Positions 34,311-46,900 of a stretch of DNA of 64,000 bases are shown in pieces. The notes beneath the pieces are model-generated. The model had not been told where the DNA came from, ran no database searches, and saw only the letters and a program-made list of their open reading frames with translations. This stretch comes from Sialis fuliginosa. Its lineage: Eukaryota > Arthropoda > Insecta > Megaloptera > Sialidae. The stretch is from positions 7,750,001-7,814,000 of the forward strand of contig OY540810.1 in assembly GCA_961205875.1 (NCBI GenBank), written 5' to 3'. The position numbers were made by a program, and so were the translations under genes. How positions within the stretch are numbered: position 1 is the first letter of the stretch; the number at the start of each line of letters is the position of its first letter.

Positions 34311-37300
34311 TTATGGACGTTTCGAATTAGTTACATTCGGTTTCATTTTACTTAGATACTATAAAAATAATAATACAACATAAGGATCAAATGCACCGTT
34401 TTTTGGAAAATAAAAAAAATAGAAATATATCGAGTATGTATGTATAACTCTTGAATAGAGTAATCCAGAAATTTTTGACATACCATACAAAGATTAGGCT
34501 AAAAAAATAATAATAGCATTGAACAAATTGTTTTGTATTGCTCAATTTTAAATTATTCAATATTAAAAATCGTAAAAATCAGCTCACATTTAAAACGCGA
34601 CGTGATTGATTAAAGCGTTTGTGACGTCATAATTCATGTTCTATCCAGCTGTCAATGTTTGTATACAAAATTTCAACGTGTGAGTTATAAAAACTATATA
34701 GAAGAATACTAAAAAAGAGCCAAAATCCTCAAATTTGGGATTGTTGCCATTAGAAACCCGTAATTTCTCGAATATATTATTATTATACATATTGCAACTA
34801 TATAGAATAACCTTACTTTTAATTTTTTCTTTAGTTTCCTTCTAGCACAGCTATTAATCTTTTTCCAGGATTTTTGTGAGTTGAATTATTACAAAAAAAT
34901 GTCTACAATGTTTTTTTAACTCTAGATTACATTAAACAGGTTTTTAGGGGTTTTAATTTTTAACCGGATTACTTTATTACTACATAGATATACTATTGAG
35001 ATAAAAGTAATATATTTAAAAAGATTTGTAGTAAAAACATAAAATAAGGATCAAAAGGATTGTTTATTTAAATATTTTACCTGTGGCTTGCAACATTTTA
35101 TAAACATCAAACAATTTTGTTTTTTTAAATATAAAAATATAATAACGTAAAATAAATTGACAGATGTTCGCAGTGAGTTTGGTCCAGCAAGTGGACAAAA
35201 ATCAAATAAATGTTTATAGATAGTGTTAAAAATAACAAACTTCGGAAAAGCACTGAATTCCTTGTCAAATTCTGGAATTTTAAAATTATAAAAATGAGGT
35301 TTTCTCGCGCTTAAAATATAAAATATATCCGAACATAATCTACTAATTTTTATTACGTTTAATTTAACATCACATTATAAGGGTTGTTCATTCTTGTTGA
35401 CCAATCTCCTTTGTAAATTTAAAACTAAAACTAAATTATTTATTGCAATTCAGTAACTTCAGGAAAAAAAATGTTGAAAAAAATAGTATTGGTCGATTAA
35501 AACTTGTAAAAAAAAGATTTTCCATTAGATTATTTTTTCAATCATAAATTATACACTATCTTATGGGTTACAAAACTTATTTTCTAATTCTAATATATTC
35601 AGTTTACACTGAAATCATGGCAACAGCGCAAATGTCTTGATTAGTAGTTATATTTCAGCGATCACACACACATCTTACGTGTCAAAACGACGCAATGTTG
35701 CCACACTTATCCCCTACACTTCTAAAGCCACTGATTTATTAAAAAAATTTAATTAATATTTTTGAAACGGTACAGAGCGAAAAAATTGTTTTTATGATTT
35801 TTATTTTAAAACAAGTTTAGTATTTTATTATAGTTTTAAATACAATAGTGTTGTTCCAAGTATACGACATTTATTTTTAGTCATTTAAAAACGGGACAGA
35901 AAAAATTGTGATAAAATTTCCACCGAATCTTATTTAACTACTTTGATTTTAGTAGCCAACCTGCCTAAATTAAATTTTTAACTTCTATTTATATTTGATT
36001 GTTATTTTATAATATTTAAAATTATTTACCAATAGCAAATAACAAACTGCATTCATTTTAGCATTAGAAAACCAACTTTTTATTTAAAAAGTTCAGCCAT
36101 TGCTATTATCTAGCTTAATATATCCACAGAACAATCAAGTGACATATGAAAGTTTTTGTTTTCATATTGTGTAATATAGCAATGCTCCAGTAGTAGCAAC
36201 CTCTCCCATTCCCTTTGCCTCTTTAACTCCCCCCAACAATTCCAACGCCAACGCTGCCTGGAGACTTCTTCTTCGGCCGAGTGTATTTTAGGTCCATAAT
36301 GAAAATGTATACACAGATATATACAGAGGGAATCTCTCGGAAGCCAGTTTATTAAATGCGATGTTGTAACGGTAATTTATTTTTACGGTACGTCGTATTT
36401 TTTAGCCGCTTTTTATACGTGTGTGTGTGCAGCGAGTAAGTTAAAAAAGTGCTGGAATAAAAACTGCATCAATCATTTTATGTACTTGAACAAGATCTAC
36501 GTCTTGTTTTTGTATTATTTATTTGAATGAAACGTGATATGTACAGTTATAAAAATAAAGGTTTAGGTTTCTCGAGTAGGGGAAAAGGGGGCTAGATGGG
36601 GACAGGGAGTAAGATGGTATAAGTTTTCATTTAAAGATATCTGATGCTATCTTGTCATTCTTCATATATAATTACAATAACTATTGTTATATTGACATGT
36701 TAACTATTTCTCATTTTATTAGTTCTTGAAGAGTAATAAAAGCTATTAGAGTATACACAAAAAATAAGGTAAAAGGCAATACAGATAATAAATGATCGAT
36801 TAAAGGGTTACACTAACTTGGCGTTCGAAAAAATTAGCATAAAAAGAAAAAATATTGACTCAACTTTCAAGTATAATTGATTAACATTAACACTAAAAAA
36901 ATTTGTTTTAATATATGATATTAGATTTTCTGCGGAACGCCTTCTCCGAGATGCTCGCCGACGGTGGGAATTGTAACATCGTCAGGAAACGTCTAAAATA
37001 AAAAAATAATATATTTTTTTGTAAGTATAATAGTTATTGACATAGGAAAAAAAATTTTTTTTTAATTGTGGAAATGACAGTTTTTTTAATTGAAATGTTG
37101 ATTTTTTGTTAAAATTTAAGTTAAAAAACTAAATAAAAAATGAGCGGAACATCTAATCAAAAAAATCATATGTTACTCAATAGATAATATTATAAAGAAG
37201 ATGTGGTATACATTTTATTAAAATCGGTTAATTAGTTCTCGAGTTGTAAACCCCACCAGTTCGAAAAAAGTAGTTTCGAGAAAAAAAATACCGCATCAGC

Positions 37301-38440
37301 ATCTTATAATCAAAACCTCATAATCAATGACCTCTGACTCTTTTGAGTTTTCTTGTCTATTTTGTTTCTTCTTGTGTTTTTATATTAGCTATTGATACTA
37401 TCTGCTTTCTATCTATTCACTTCAAATTGTAATAACTCAGGTAATATTTGGAATATTGGCAAGATTAAAAAATATATAATTAATAAATCTAAGCAATAAA
37501 CAAAAATGTTGATTGTTTGAAAATCTCAAGGTGGTGTAAGCCCTTAAAGTGATTCCAAGTATGTATATTGTTGTTTTTGTTCTTTAAAGTAATTTAAATT
37601 ACAAATTCATTATCGAAGTCAAAAACATATATTATGTGTTTACAAATATGACAGCAATTCTAAAATATTAATGAAATTTAAAAACTCGGCCAAGTGAGCT
37701 TACTCGTGCTAAATTCCTCAATTTATTAAAAAATATTAATTCGAAAATTAAATATTATAAGTAATTATAAACAATCAATATTATATTCCTTTCAAAAAGT
37801 AAGGCTTCAACTTTTTAATTCAAAGTTTTGCATTTCTCCAATGTTGTAATGACAATATACATACACTAAAATCGAAGTTTCAATTCAAATCGTTTTAATA
37901 CTCAATACATACATATATCTTGTATTTATTCAATTATATTTATCTTGTAAAACCTACAAAGAAGTACTTGATACTAATTCAATCTAGAATAGTTCTCTTG
38001 TTATATGCAGTAGGTACTCAAATACTTGTTTCAACTTTATTATAAAGCACAAAAGCTCTCGCAGTCTTCAGAAGTTCTACCACTGCAACTTACTCGTTTC
38101 AATTAATTTGATTAAGAAACACATTTCTCGTAAAGACATGTGTATTGATTCGATATACGAGTATTCGCAATAGGTACTTTCAATAGTAGAAACATGACTC
38201 ACTCACTCAGTGTAAAATACGTTAATAAATTATGTAGGTACCTACACTAAAGTACACGTACATGTGCATGTAGTAAAATTTAATTAAATCGAACATGAAG
38301 GTAGGTACATGTTAAAAAATTTACTAATCAAAAAATTGATATTCTGTTCAGCTACCAATGTTACTAACTCCACGATGTTTTATTTTTTATGATTTTAATT
38401 TATATATGACTATATAAATAAATATAATTATATCCGGCAG
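34311..38440. other. Intergenic AT-rich DNA, no gene seen
   Basis: Only a short GC-richer, pyrimidine-rich patch at 36190-36300 (CCTCTCCCATTCCCTTTGCC) stands out, with a CTGGAGACTTCTTCTTCGGC motif inside. Otherwise AT-rich sequence without supportable features. Confidence 0.45.
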
Positions 38441-38640
38441 GAAAAATACAACGGGGTGGGAGTTTCAGGGGGGGGGAATAACCCCCTATCTCGCATAGGA
38501 CCCAATATATTTATGATTTTTTCCGACTTGATTTACTATTATCGTCATTGCTTATTCCTTATGTTACCTAACGTCAAGGTATATAAAGACAAGGTATATA
38601 GTCTCATCAGCTCCTTGACTAATCAGCGGCCGCTATAAAT
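38440..38640. repeat. Repeat fragment shared, inverted, with 41660-42560
   Basis: CCCCCTATCTCGCATAGGAC here matches the complement of ATGCGAGATAGGGGGTAGAT near 41675. AGTCTCATCAGCTCCTTGAC matches the complement of GTCAAGGAGCTGATGAGACT at 42498. Pieces of one hAT-like family. Confidence 0.6.
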
Positions 38641-39689
38641 GTATCATAGAATATCAATTACAAAAAAATTCCTTTATTTATTCTTGTTTTCGTATTTTTT
38701 GATATTGTAACAACACATACAATAAGTACAAATTCGACATTGCAAAATCATAAAAAAGCTGTCACAGACAATTTGGTATATTCGGGAAGCATCATTTTTA
38801 CTATTTTTAATGTGATTTTGACATAATAAAATATATCCTATAACCTGGTCAGAGAACATATTGATGAATTAAAAAAAAAAAACACGTAAATCGAATAAGT
38901 GGTTCTCGATTTATAAGCGCGCGAACAGAGAGACGTTGAGTTTTGTAATATATATGGATTATACGACAAACATCATTTATTTACAAATAAATTATATAAC
39001 TTTTTTATTAAGTACATTCAAAAAATTAACATTTTTAAAACTTTTAATGTCGAGATTCTATAATGACCCACCCTGTATAATATTAATATACACAGTATTG
39101 TATGTATCCGTAATTTGTAAATTCGTTATTTTAAAATTAAAATAATGGTAATGTTTAATTTCATTTATCATTTTTAATTAAAACTTTCAAATAAAATACT
39201 CGTTTTTGAATTGATTTATAAAAGCATAAAATAGGGTAAACGAACGTATTCCTATTATGATTGGAATGTGGCTATATTATAATGTATTTGTTTTATTAAA
39301 ATACTTCTGATGCAAATATTTTCACGAATTTTGCATTATTTGTTGGCTGCAGATTTGTAAATTGTATACATTAATAAATCATTTATTTAATTAAACAGTT
39401 TAATTATTCTTATTGATGTTTAATTTCAAATGACAAACAGTAAAATAGTGAATATATTTTAAAGTTGCGAATGCAGAATTCTGAAATGAAATATTTATAA
39501 AATTAAGACAATTAAGACATTTGATACTTATACATATTTTTATTTTTCAAACATTCGCAATATTTATTATTTGAAATCTTTTTTAATGGGCAACATTAAC
39601 GCAAACTTTGATAAAAATAATTCGATTGTTAAAACCATCAATCAAAGGTTGAGTTAATTAATTTTAATCTACTGTAGATTAGAAAGCAT

Positions 39690-39910
39690 TTGTTATTTGA
39701 TATTATCGATCTGATAATTAATACGCGAGATATGAATTTTTTTCAATTTTAAACGGCCGCCATATTGAAATTTATAAAGGAATTCCGCTAACTAACGAAC
39801 TTAAATTAAATTTAACCTGAAAAGCTAGAGAGACAACAAAAAAATACCGTTTCTTGTGGATACTATTCATATCTCGGGTACAAATTATCGGATCGATAAT
39901 ATCAAATATG
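39690..39910. repeat. Hairpin element, 45-bp arms
   Basis: TTTGATATTATCGATCTGAT and CGCGAGATATGAAT at the left pair with ATTCATATCTCG and ATCGGATCGATAATATCAAA at the right. Confidence 0.8.
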
Positions 39911-40195
39911 TTTTGAAATCCTCTCAATAAAACCAAATTATTGTCACTTGTGATTTTTTGATATAAAATACCGTTTGATTGATATTTTAAAATTAAAAAA
40001 AAATTGTAACATATCTTATGACTAAGGGTCCCGAGTTCGAATCCCGATATTTTTAACTTCCCAATAGGAAGTTATTATAATTTTTGCTTTGTTTATTATG
40101 TTCACTATAAAATTAATAAATACAAAATGACAAAAAATCTATCGCGTTGTAAGTTGCACTCGATTTATGTATTTCTTATTTTATGAATTATTTAA

Positions 40196-40917
40196 GGGGG
40201 GGTAAGGTTTGTTTCGTCGAAAAAAGACCTTTTTTCATGAATTTTTTTAGAAAAAATTATTACTGTAGGTTTATTTTACTTATTATTATATGAAAGTACA
40301 ACATTTGAAGAATACTTAAAAAAATTTTTGTTCAAAAATAGCGAGGAATAACGGATTTATCGTAGATCTCCGCAGGCGCCTCGAAAAAAAGTTTTTGTGC
40401 GGTGACCAGCCTACAGCATCACTGGATCATTTGAAACCAAAAAATCAAAATGCTTTCTCCAGTTTATTACTTTATCTTTCAATTGACGTCGAGTTTTTTT
40501 TAATTTTTCAATTTTTCAATTTTTGGTAGCCAAAATGACGATTTTAGACGAAAAAATCGACCTATTTGTTATTGTAAAATTGTTAGTAATTAAAATTTTT
40601 TGAAAAACTCGACGTCACTCGAGAGCTATATATATGTAGAATATTTGTACAAAATTTCAAAACGATCGGTTCAGTAGTTTTTTCTGTAGGCTGGTCACTG
40701 ACTTTAAAAATGACGTGTTTGGGAAAATCAATTAATATTTTGTACAGTAATGTTTGTAAGTTAGAGGTACGGTTATTCAACCTACTGTAACTTCGTTAGT
40801 TTTGCTCCGAATGACCTAAAACTTTAATACAATATTCTTGAGATGTTGTAGGTTTAGAAAAAAAATAATTAAAAAATGGAAAAAAAAAGTTGTCAAACCT
40901 TACCCCCCCCCCCCCCC
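40196..40917. mobile_element. TTAA-flanked non-autonomous element, 722 bp
   Basis: TTAA at 40192-40195 and 40918-40921. Ends GGGGGGGGTAAGGTTTG and CAAACCTTACC followed by a run of C. A second inverted pair inside (GGTGACCAGCCTACAG and CTGTAGGCTGGTCACTGAC; ACGTCGAG and CTCGACGT) makes it a nested foldback. Confidence 0.85.
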
Positions 40918-41339
40918 TTAAAAAGCACCGTGGCGACTTTTTTCTTTTTGATTTTAAAATGTTCCCTTAAATACTAAAGAATTGAATCGTACAAACAGAT
41001 AAGAGGTAATCAATTTTTTTATTTAAGTTGGTTTCCAGAGTACCGTGCACTGTTCTAAAATTTTGAGAAATACCGTGCACTGTTCTAAAATTCCGAGAAA
41101 ATTAATAAATTTTGGTCTAATACCGGACATCGATCACTGAAAGAGATATTTTATTAAAATAATTCATTGTGCAAACTGGAATTGAACTTAACCAATAAAA
41201 CTTTTGTTGAAAATCTAATAAATAAAAACTAATTGAATTGAAAACGTTCGTGTTTATAACTAATATAAAACATCAAATAACAGCACCCAATCAAAAAAAA
41301 TATACACCCACACACACACGCGCGAATAAAATGGAAAAC

Positions 41340-41625
41340 GTTATATAATTATAGCCATTTTGCGTTCACACACGGCGGAATGGTTAATGTTATGTGAATG
41401 ATATAGAGGTCCGGGCCCTTGTATAACAACGGGTGTAAATTTATCAGGAAATCTGTTCGAAACATTCAGCCGTACTCCGGCCATCCATCTATCCGGGGTG
41501 GCTTTGATTCGTTCAGACGCAGAGCCATTGCGATCGGGGTAACAGTGTTCGTCAACTTTAACTGTACTGCGGATCTGTGAAATATAGATTGTGTTCTACT
41601 GCGGATTGCTATTATATCGTTTCTT
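41340..41625. other. GC-richer unique island
   Basis: About 280 bp (TTCACACACGGCGGAATGGT to ACTGTACTGCGGATCTGTGA) unlike any repeat here. No coding frame; possible enhancer. Confidence 0.35.
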
Positions 41626-41632
41626 ACTTATA

Positions 41633-42375
41633 CAGGTGGTTCTCAAACTGTTTTATAATAACTTGATTTCAATGCGAGATAGGGGGTAGATTTCTAGCCA
41701 TGAGTCACTACAATCCTGTAATATTTTTTCCCGCCGGATCGAATGAAACTAATTCTAACCCTTAAAAGACCTAAATATTTTCGAGGGCCACACAAAAACC
41801 TTACAACAAATTTCGTACTTATTGAATATTTTTCTGATCATTTTAATTTCTTGAAGTAAAACTATTTCTTCCCCAGTGCACGGTTACTTATATCTCCAAA
41901 ACTAATAATCGTAAAACAAAAAATAAAACGCCAATAGATTTATAATAAGAGTTTTGAGTCTGATTTCTTCTATCTACCTAGGTTACCAGTTTGTTTGTGT
42001 TTCTGATTGGTTCATTTGGAGATTTACACAACTAGTATCAATAACAGATTTAGATAAATCTGGTCGTTAACCTACCATCTCTCAACCATTAAATATATCA
42101 GCTCAAAAAACTTAAGCTAATTTTCATAAAATTTTTAAATTATCACAAATGAAGGGTTATAATATAATCTTTTAATTCGGCGGGAAAAGTCATGGGGAGG
42201 GGGATTATTTTGGGTTATAAAATAATTTTGTTTATAAAACAATATTTTAAATGTTATTTTAAGAAAACACCGGGAAATTAAAATCAGTTTCAGACATTCT
42301 TAAATACCCGATACTAAAACATAATTTGTTCGTATGTGGCCGCGAGCCGCACATAAGAGCACGGCCAGCCCTGTA
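41633..42375. mobile_element. hAT-like element, possibly chimeric ends
   Basis: Left CAGGTGGTTCTCAAACTG, right CACGGCCAGCCCTG. GAGGGCCACAC inside and GTGGCCGCGAGCCGCAC near the right end relate it to the element at 33053. No 8-bp duplication matches, so the two ends may come from different copies. Confidence 0.55.
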
Positions 42376-42569
42376 TTAAAATATCAAAAAATACGAAAAC
42401 AATAAATAAAGGATCTTTTTGTTATTGATATTTTATTGTACATTTATAACATTTGAATATGTCTTCGTGGTGACGTCAATTCCTGCGTCAATACTGATTG
42501 GTCAAGGAGCTGATGAGACTATGAGTACCTTGTCTTTATATTCCTTAGTATACACCGGAAATTCATTTC

Positions 42570-43660
42570 ATGTGCGTGCAGTTGGCAACAGAAACAAATT
42601 ACATAACATATTCATGATTAGTTTAAAATAAGAACTATCAATTTAATGGGAAATTCAAGCGCATGTTTAAGCAGTTTTTTTCGTGTCTTTTTCTAAATAG
42701 TAGGTTATATTTGGTATCATTGACAATACCTGGTTAGAATAGAAATTAACATTAAATGCCAAAATAATGAATAATTTGAAAAGTTTTCAAAGTTAATTTT
42801 TTTAACGACTCGAGGCGTGTTTTTTTGGTCGCAAAATTATTACATTTTTTAGTTTCGCAGCACTATTAACAGGCCTATCTATTGAATGGCACTGTTTTAG
42901 TGTACATCAAAGTGTTGTCAGTTGCAATTTGTTAATGTGATGGGACCCAATCCGAATCGAGACAGCTGCTAAATCTAACATGACGTGTCTATCGTATTCT
43001 ATTTTATTGTTGATTTGTGACGATTGGCCCGAATACGAGAATTTTCTTTCTGGTTCGTATTGTTGAATATCCATTATCGCATTTTATTATTGTACATTGC
43101 TATGTATTCTATGAATAGCTTTTTAAGGTTAGAAGATATAGAAATTGTTCTTAATCAGTTTTTAACATCTAAACATTAAACTTTGAAAAGTTGATATTTA
43201 ACTTATTTCAAAGAATTCTTAATTAAATGAGTAGGTATTGTTTGTAGTATGAAAGATGAGCGGTTTGGCAACGTAATTACAATATTTAGACCGATCATCT
43301 TTCATGTTACAAACTATATGTACGTACGCACAATTTTCAAAAAAGTTTTATACATATTTTGAATCTGATTTAAATATTTATATATATATAAAGAATCTAT
43401 TTGCCGTTGATTCAACATGCTCTATTTAAAATAATCAAAATTTACGAAAAAAGGATGTCTTCATAAACGTATTTCGCTTTACTGCAATATGCAAACCTAG
43501 TTTAATTCAATTTAAAAATGCACTTAGAGTTAAAAACTTTTCCATACTAAAATGTACATTTTTAAAGCGCACATAAATTTTATCAATTTAAGAAAGAAAA
43601 CACACATAATATTGTAGTAACGAATTCAATTTACTCTCCTGAAAATAAAGTACAACCAAT
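42570..43660. other. AT-rich DNA left of the retrotransposon, no gene seen
   Basis: No supportable feature apart from the target site AGGAC at 43664-43668. Confidence 0.5.
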
Positions 43661-43668
43661 AAAAGGAC

Positions 43669-43910
43669 TGTTGGATATTTGAAATGCCACAGTTGGCAAT
43701 TCTGTTTTCAGACCATGCCTCAGCCGGGTGTGCATGCGCAGTCCCGCCACTCTGCTGTGTATTGTGTCGGCAAGCGCATCAGCTGTCACATGTTGTGTTA
43801 AACAGGATTAATATCATTAAAATAGTGAATATAAAAATAAACTGTTTTTTTCATTGTTACCTTATCTAAAACGAACGTGCATATATAAACATAAATATTA
43901 AGACATAACA
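43669..43910 (+). repeat. 5' LTR of the gypsy element
   Basis: 242 bp, TG...CA ends. A TATA-like TATATAAA lies at 43882-43889 and an AATAAA near 43836. It reads the same as the 3' LTR base by base. The primer-binding-like TTGGCGACGATGG follows after a single base and overlaps the gag start codon. Confidence 0.95.
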
Positions 43911-43920
43911 ATTGGCGACG

Positions 43921-46900
43921 ATGGCAAAAGTGTGGGGTAACATATCAATCTTCAACCACGTGCAGGATGACTGGGGAATTTTCAAAAGACAATTAGAACA
44001 ATTTTTCATAATAAATGAATTAACTGACATGGAGGATGAAGCAGTGGTTCATAAAAGGAAGGCATTATTTTTAAATAATTTGCATCAAGAAACATTTCGG
44101 TTGATTACGAATATAATATATCCGGTACAACCGGAAGTGGCGACATATGATGCATTGGTGCAAGCATTGGACAGTTATTGTATTCCAACCATGTCGGGAT
44201 TTGCTGAAAGATTAAAATTTTATGAAGCAAGAAAGGAAAAGCACGAATCATGCACAGATTGGGCAGCGCGTGTTCGAGCATTGGCTGTTAACTGCGATTT
44301 TGGTGAAGCTTTGTCTGTGATAATCCGCGACAAGTTCGTCATGGGGTTCGAAAAAGGAGCTATCAAGGATAAATTATTTTTAGAAAAAACGGACTTAACT
44401 TGGGAACGGGCAGTGAAGATAGCACAAGCTGTAGATTGTATTCAACACCAGTACGAGCCTACCATAATAAAGCAGGAGCCAGGGGTGTTCAAAATAAACC
44501 AGTCGAGAAGGAAGTCGACGGAGAACGTCACAAGTAGATGCCGGGTCTGTGGATATACCAACCACAGCTACGAACAATGCAAATTTAAAAATTACAAATG
44601 TTCAAAATGTAAGGTTAAAGGACATTTAAAGAAGATGTGCAAGCAACAAGTCACAACAATGGAGTCAACTTCAGGGCGGTCAAACACAAAAGGTGATCGG
44701 TACAAACAAACAAATTGTCATTACTTAAATAACGAAACCATTTCTTTGTTTCATTTTAGAACCAATGCGGAACTAAAGCCAATAATTGTGCAGGTGACAG
44801 TCAATGGCAGGGTAATAGATGCTGAAATAGATAGCGGTTCATCAATCTCAGCTATGGCCTTGCAGACCTTCGAAAAACATTTTTCGGACTGCAGGTTGGA
44901 AGGAACAAAGGTCCATTTCACTAATTATAATGGTGGTAAAATCAATCCGATTGGATTATGTAAGTTCAATATTTATTTTAATAATCAAAATAAAATGTTA
45001 GATGTTTATATAATTAAAAACGGGGGACCACCAATATTAGGTAGAAATTTTATGCATACTTTTGATTTGGTAGTGCAGTCAAATGAACTACACTATATTA
45101 AGGGTGAAAGCGATATGGAAAACTTAATGGTAGAATTTGGGGAGGTCTTTCGGGAGGAATTAGGAACGTTTAAACCGTTTAAAGTTGCTCTTAAATTGAA
45201 AGAAGACGCGGTACCAAAATTTTGCAAACCGAGACCAATACCATTAGCTATAAAAAATAAAGTCGAAAGCGAAATTGACAAGTTAGTTAAAATGGGGGTG
45301 TTAGTACCCGTGGAATGTAGTGAGTGGGGGACACCGATAGTTCCCATATTAAAAAAGAATGGGGAGGTGCGTATCTGTGGCGATTTTAAAATAACAGTAA
45401 ATCAAAATTTGGTGGTTGATCAGTACCCATTACCGCGCATTGAAGATTTGTTTGCGGAACTACATGACGGCAAAGAATTTTCCAAAATAGATCTGTCAAT
45501 GGCGTATCAGCAGTTAGTTTTGTCGGAAGAATCTAGCAAAATTACGTGTGTGTCAACCACAAAGGGACTATTTCGTTATACGCGACTAGTTTACGGGTTA
45601 GCCTCTGCACCAGCTATTTTTCAAAGAACGATGGATGCATTATTCACGGGCATTCCGGGGGTCAAGGTCTTTTTAGATGATATTTTAATTTCTGCGAAGA
45701 ATCGAAAATTACATATTGAACGTCTACGTACGGTTTTATCACGATTGAAAAATGCTGGTTTAAGAGTGCGTAAGGATAAATGTGAATTTTTTGCAAAGTC
45801 AATTGAGTACCTAGGACACAGGATTGACAAAGAAGGGTTGCATCCGTTACCAGACAGACTGCGAATTATTAAAAGTTTAGCAGCGCCAAAGTCCGTTAGC
45901 GAATTACAAAGTTTTTTAGGGGTTGTTAATCATTATAGGAACTTTATACCTAAAGCTAGTTTAATTTGTGCTCCGTTGTATAAATTATTAAAAAAAGAGT
46001 CTATTTTTGAATGGGACTTGGAGCAAGAACAAGCGTTTGAGGAAATTAAAGCCGCGTTATCGTCAGATAATGTATTAGCTCATTATAACCCTGAATTACC
46101 AGTAAAATTGATAGTCGACGCAGCGGCCCAAGGCCTCGCTGCAGTTTTGGTTCACATTTACCCTTCAGGGATTGAACGTCCAATTTCTTTTGCATCTCGA
46201 TGTTTATTACCTAGTGAAAAAAATTATGCACAAATAAGTCTGGAAGCAGCAGCTATTGTATTCGGTGTAAAAAAATATCATCAATATTTATTTGGTCGAC
46301 ATTTCATATTAGTAACTGATAATAGACCGTTACAGTCGATTTTCGGGCCTAAAAAGGGTATTCCGGTAATGGCAGCTAACAGACTACAAAGATACGCGTT
46401 AATGTTATCAGGTTATAACTTCGATATAGAATATGTAAACACGAAAAATAATATTGCCGATTATTTCTCGCGAGCACCTACAATGGATGTTACAAAAAAT
46501 GAGGATGACCTACCAGAAAATATATATTTAAATTATGTTAACGAGAACGATGAATTACCAATAACTATAGAACAATTTAAAGTAGAAACTAATAATGATT
46601 TAATTTTGCAACAAGTGGTACAAAATATTAAATCAGGGTGGCCTGCAGTATGCAATAACGTAGAAATTAAACCATTTTTTAATAGAAAAAATGAGCTTTC
46701 ACTAGAGTCAGGTTGTATATTTTGGGGATACCGATTGGTGGTTCCACGTGCATTATATAAAACAGTTCTCGGAGAACTACACAAAACGCACTTGGGGATA
46801 GTTAAAATGAAAAATACAGCACGTAGCTATATTTGGTTCCCAGGTATAGATAGGCAAATCGAAAACCTAGCAAATACATGTGATCAATGCTTAAATTTTC

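Noticed and set aside
40015-40050. TAAGGGTCCCGAGTTCGAAT resembles the TΨC arm of a tRNA.
   Set aside because: No D-arm, no acceptor stem pairing and no 5' half upstream. Perhaps a worn SINE remnant, but not a tRNA gene.
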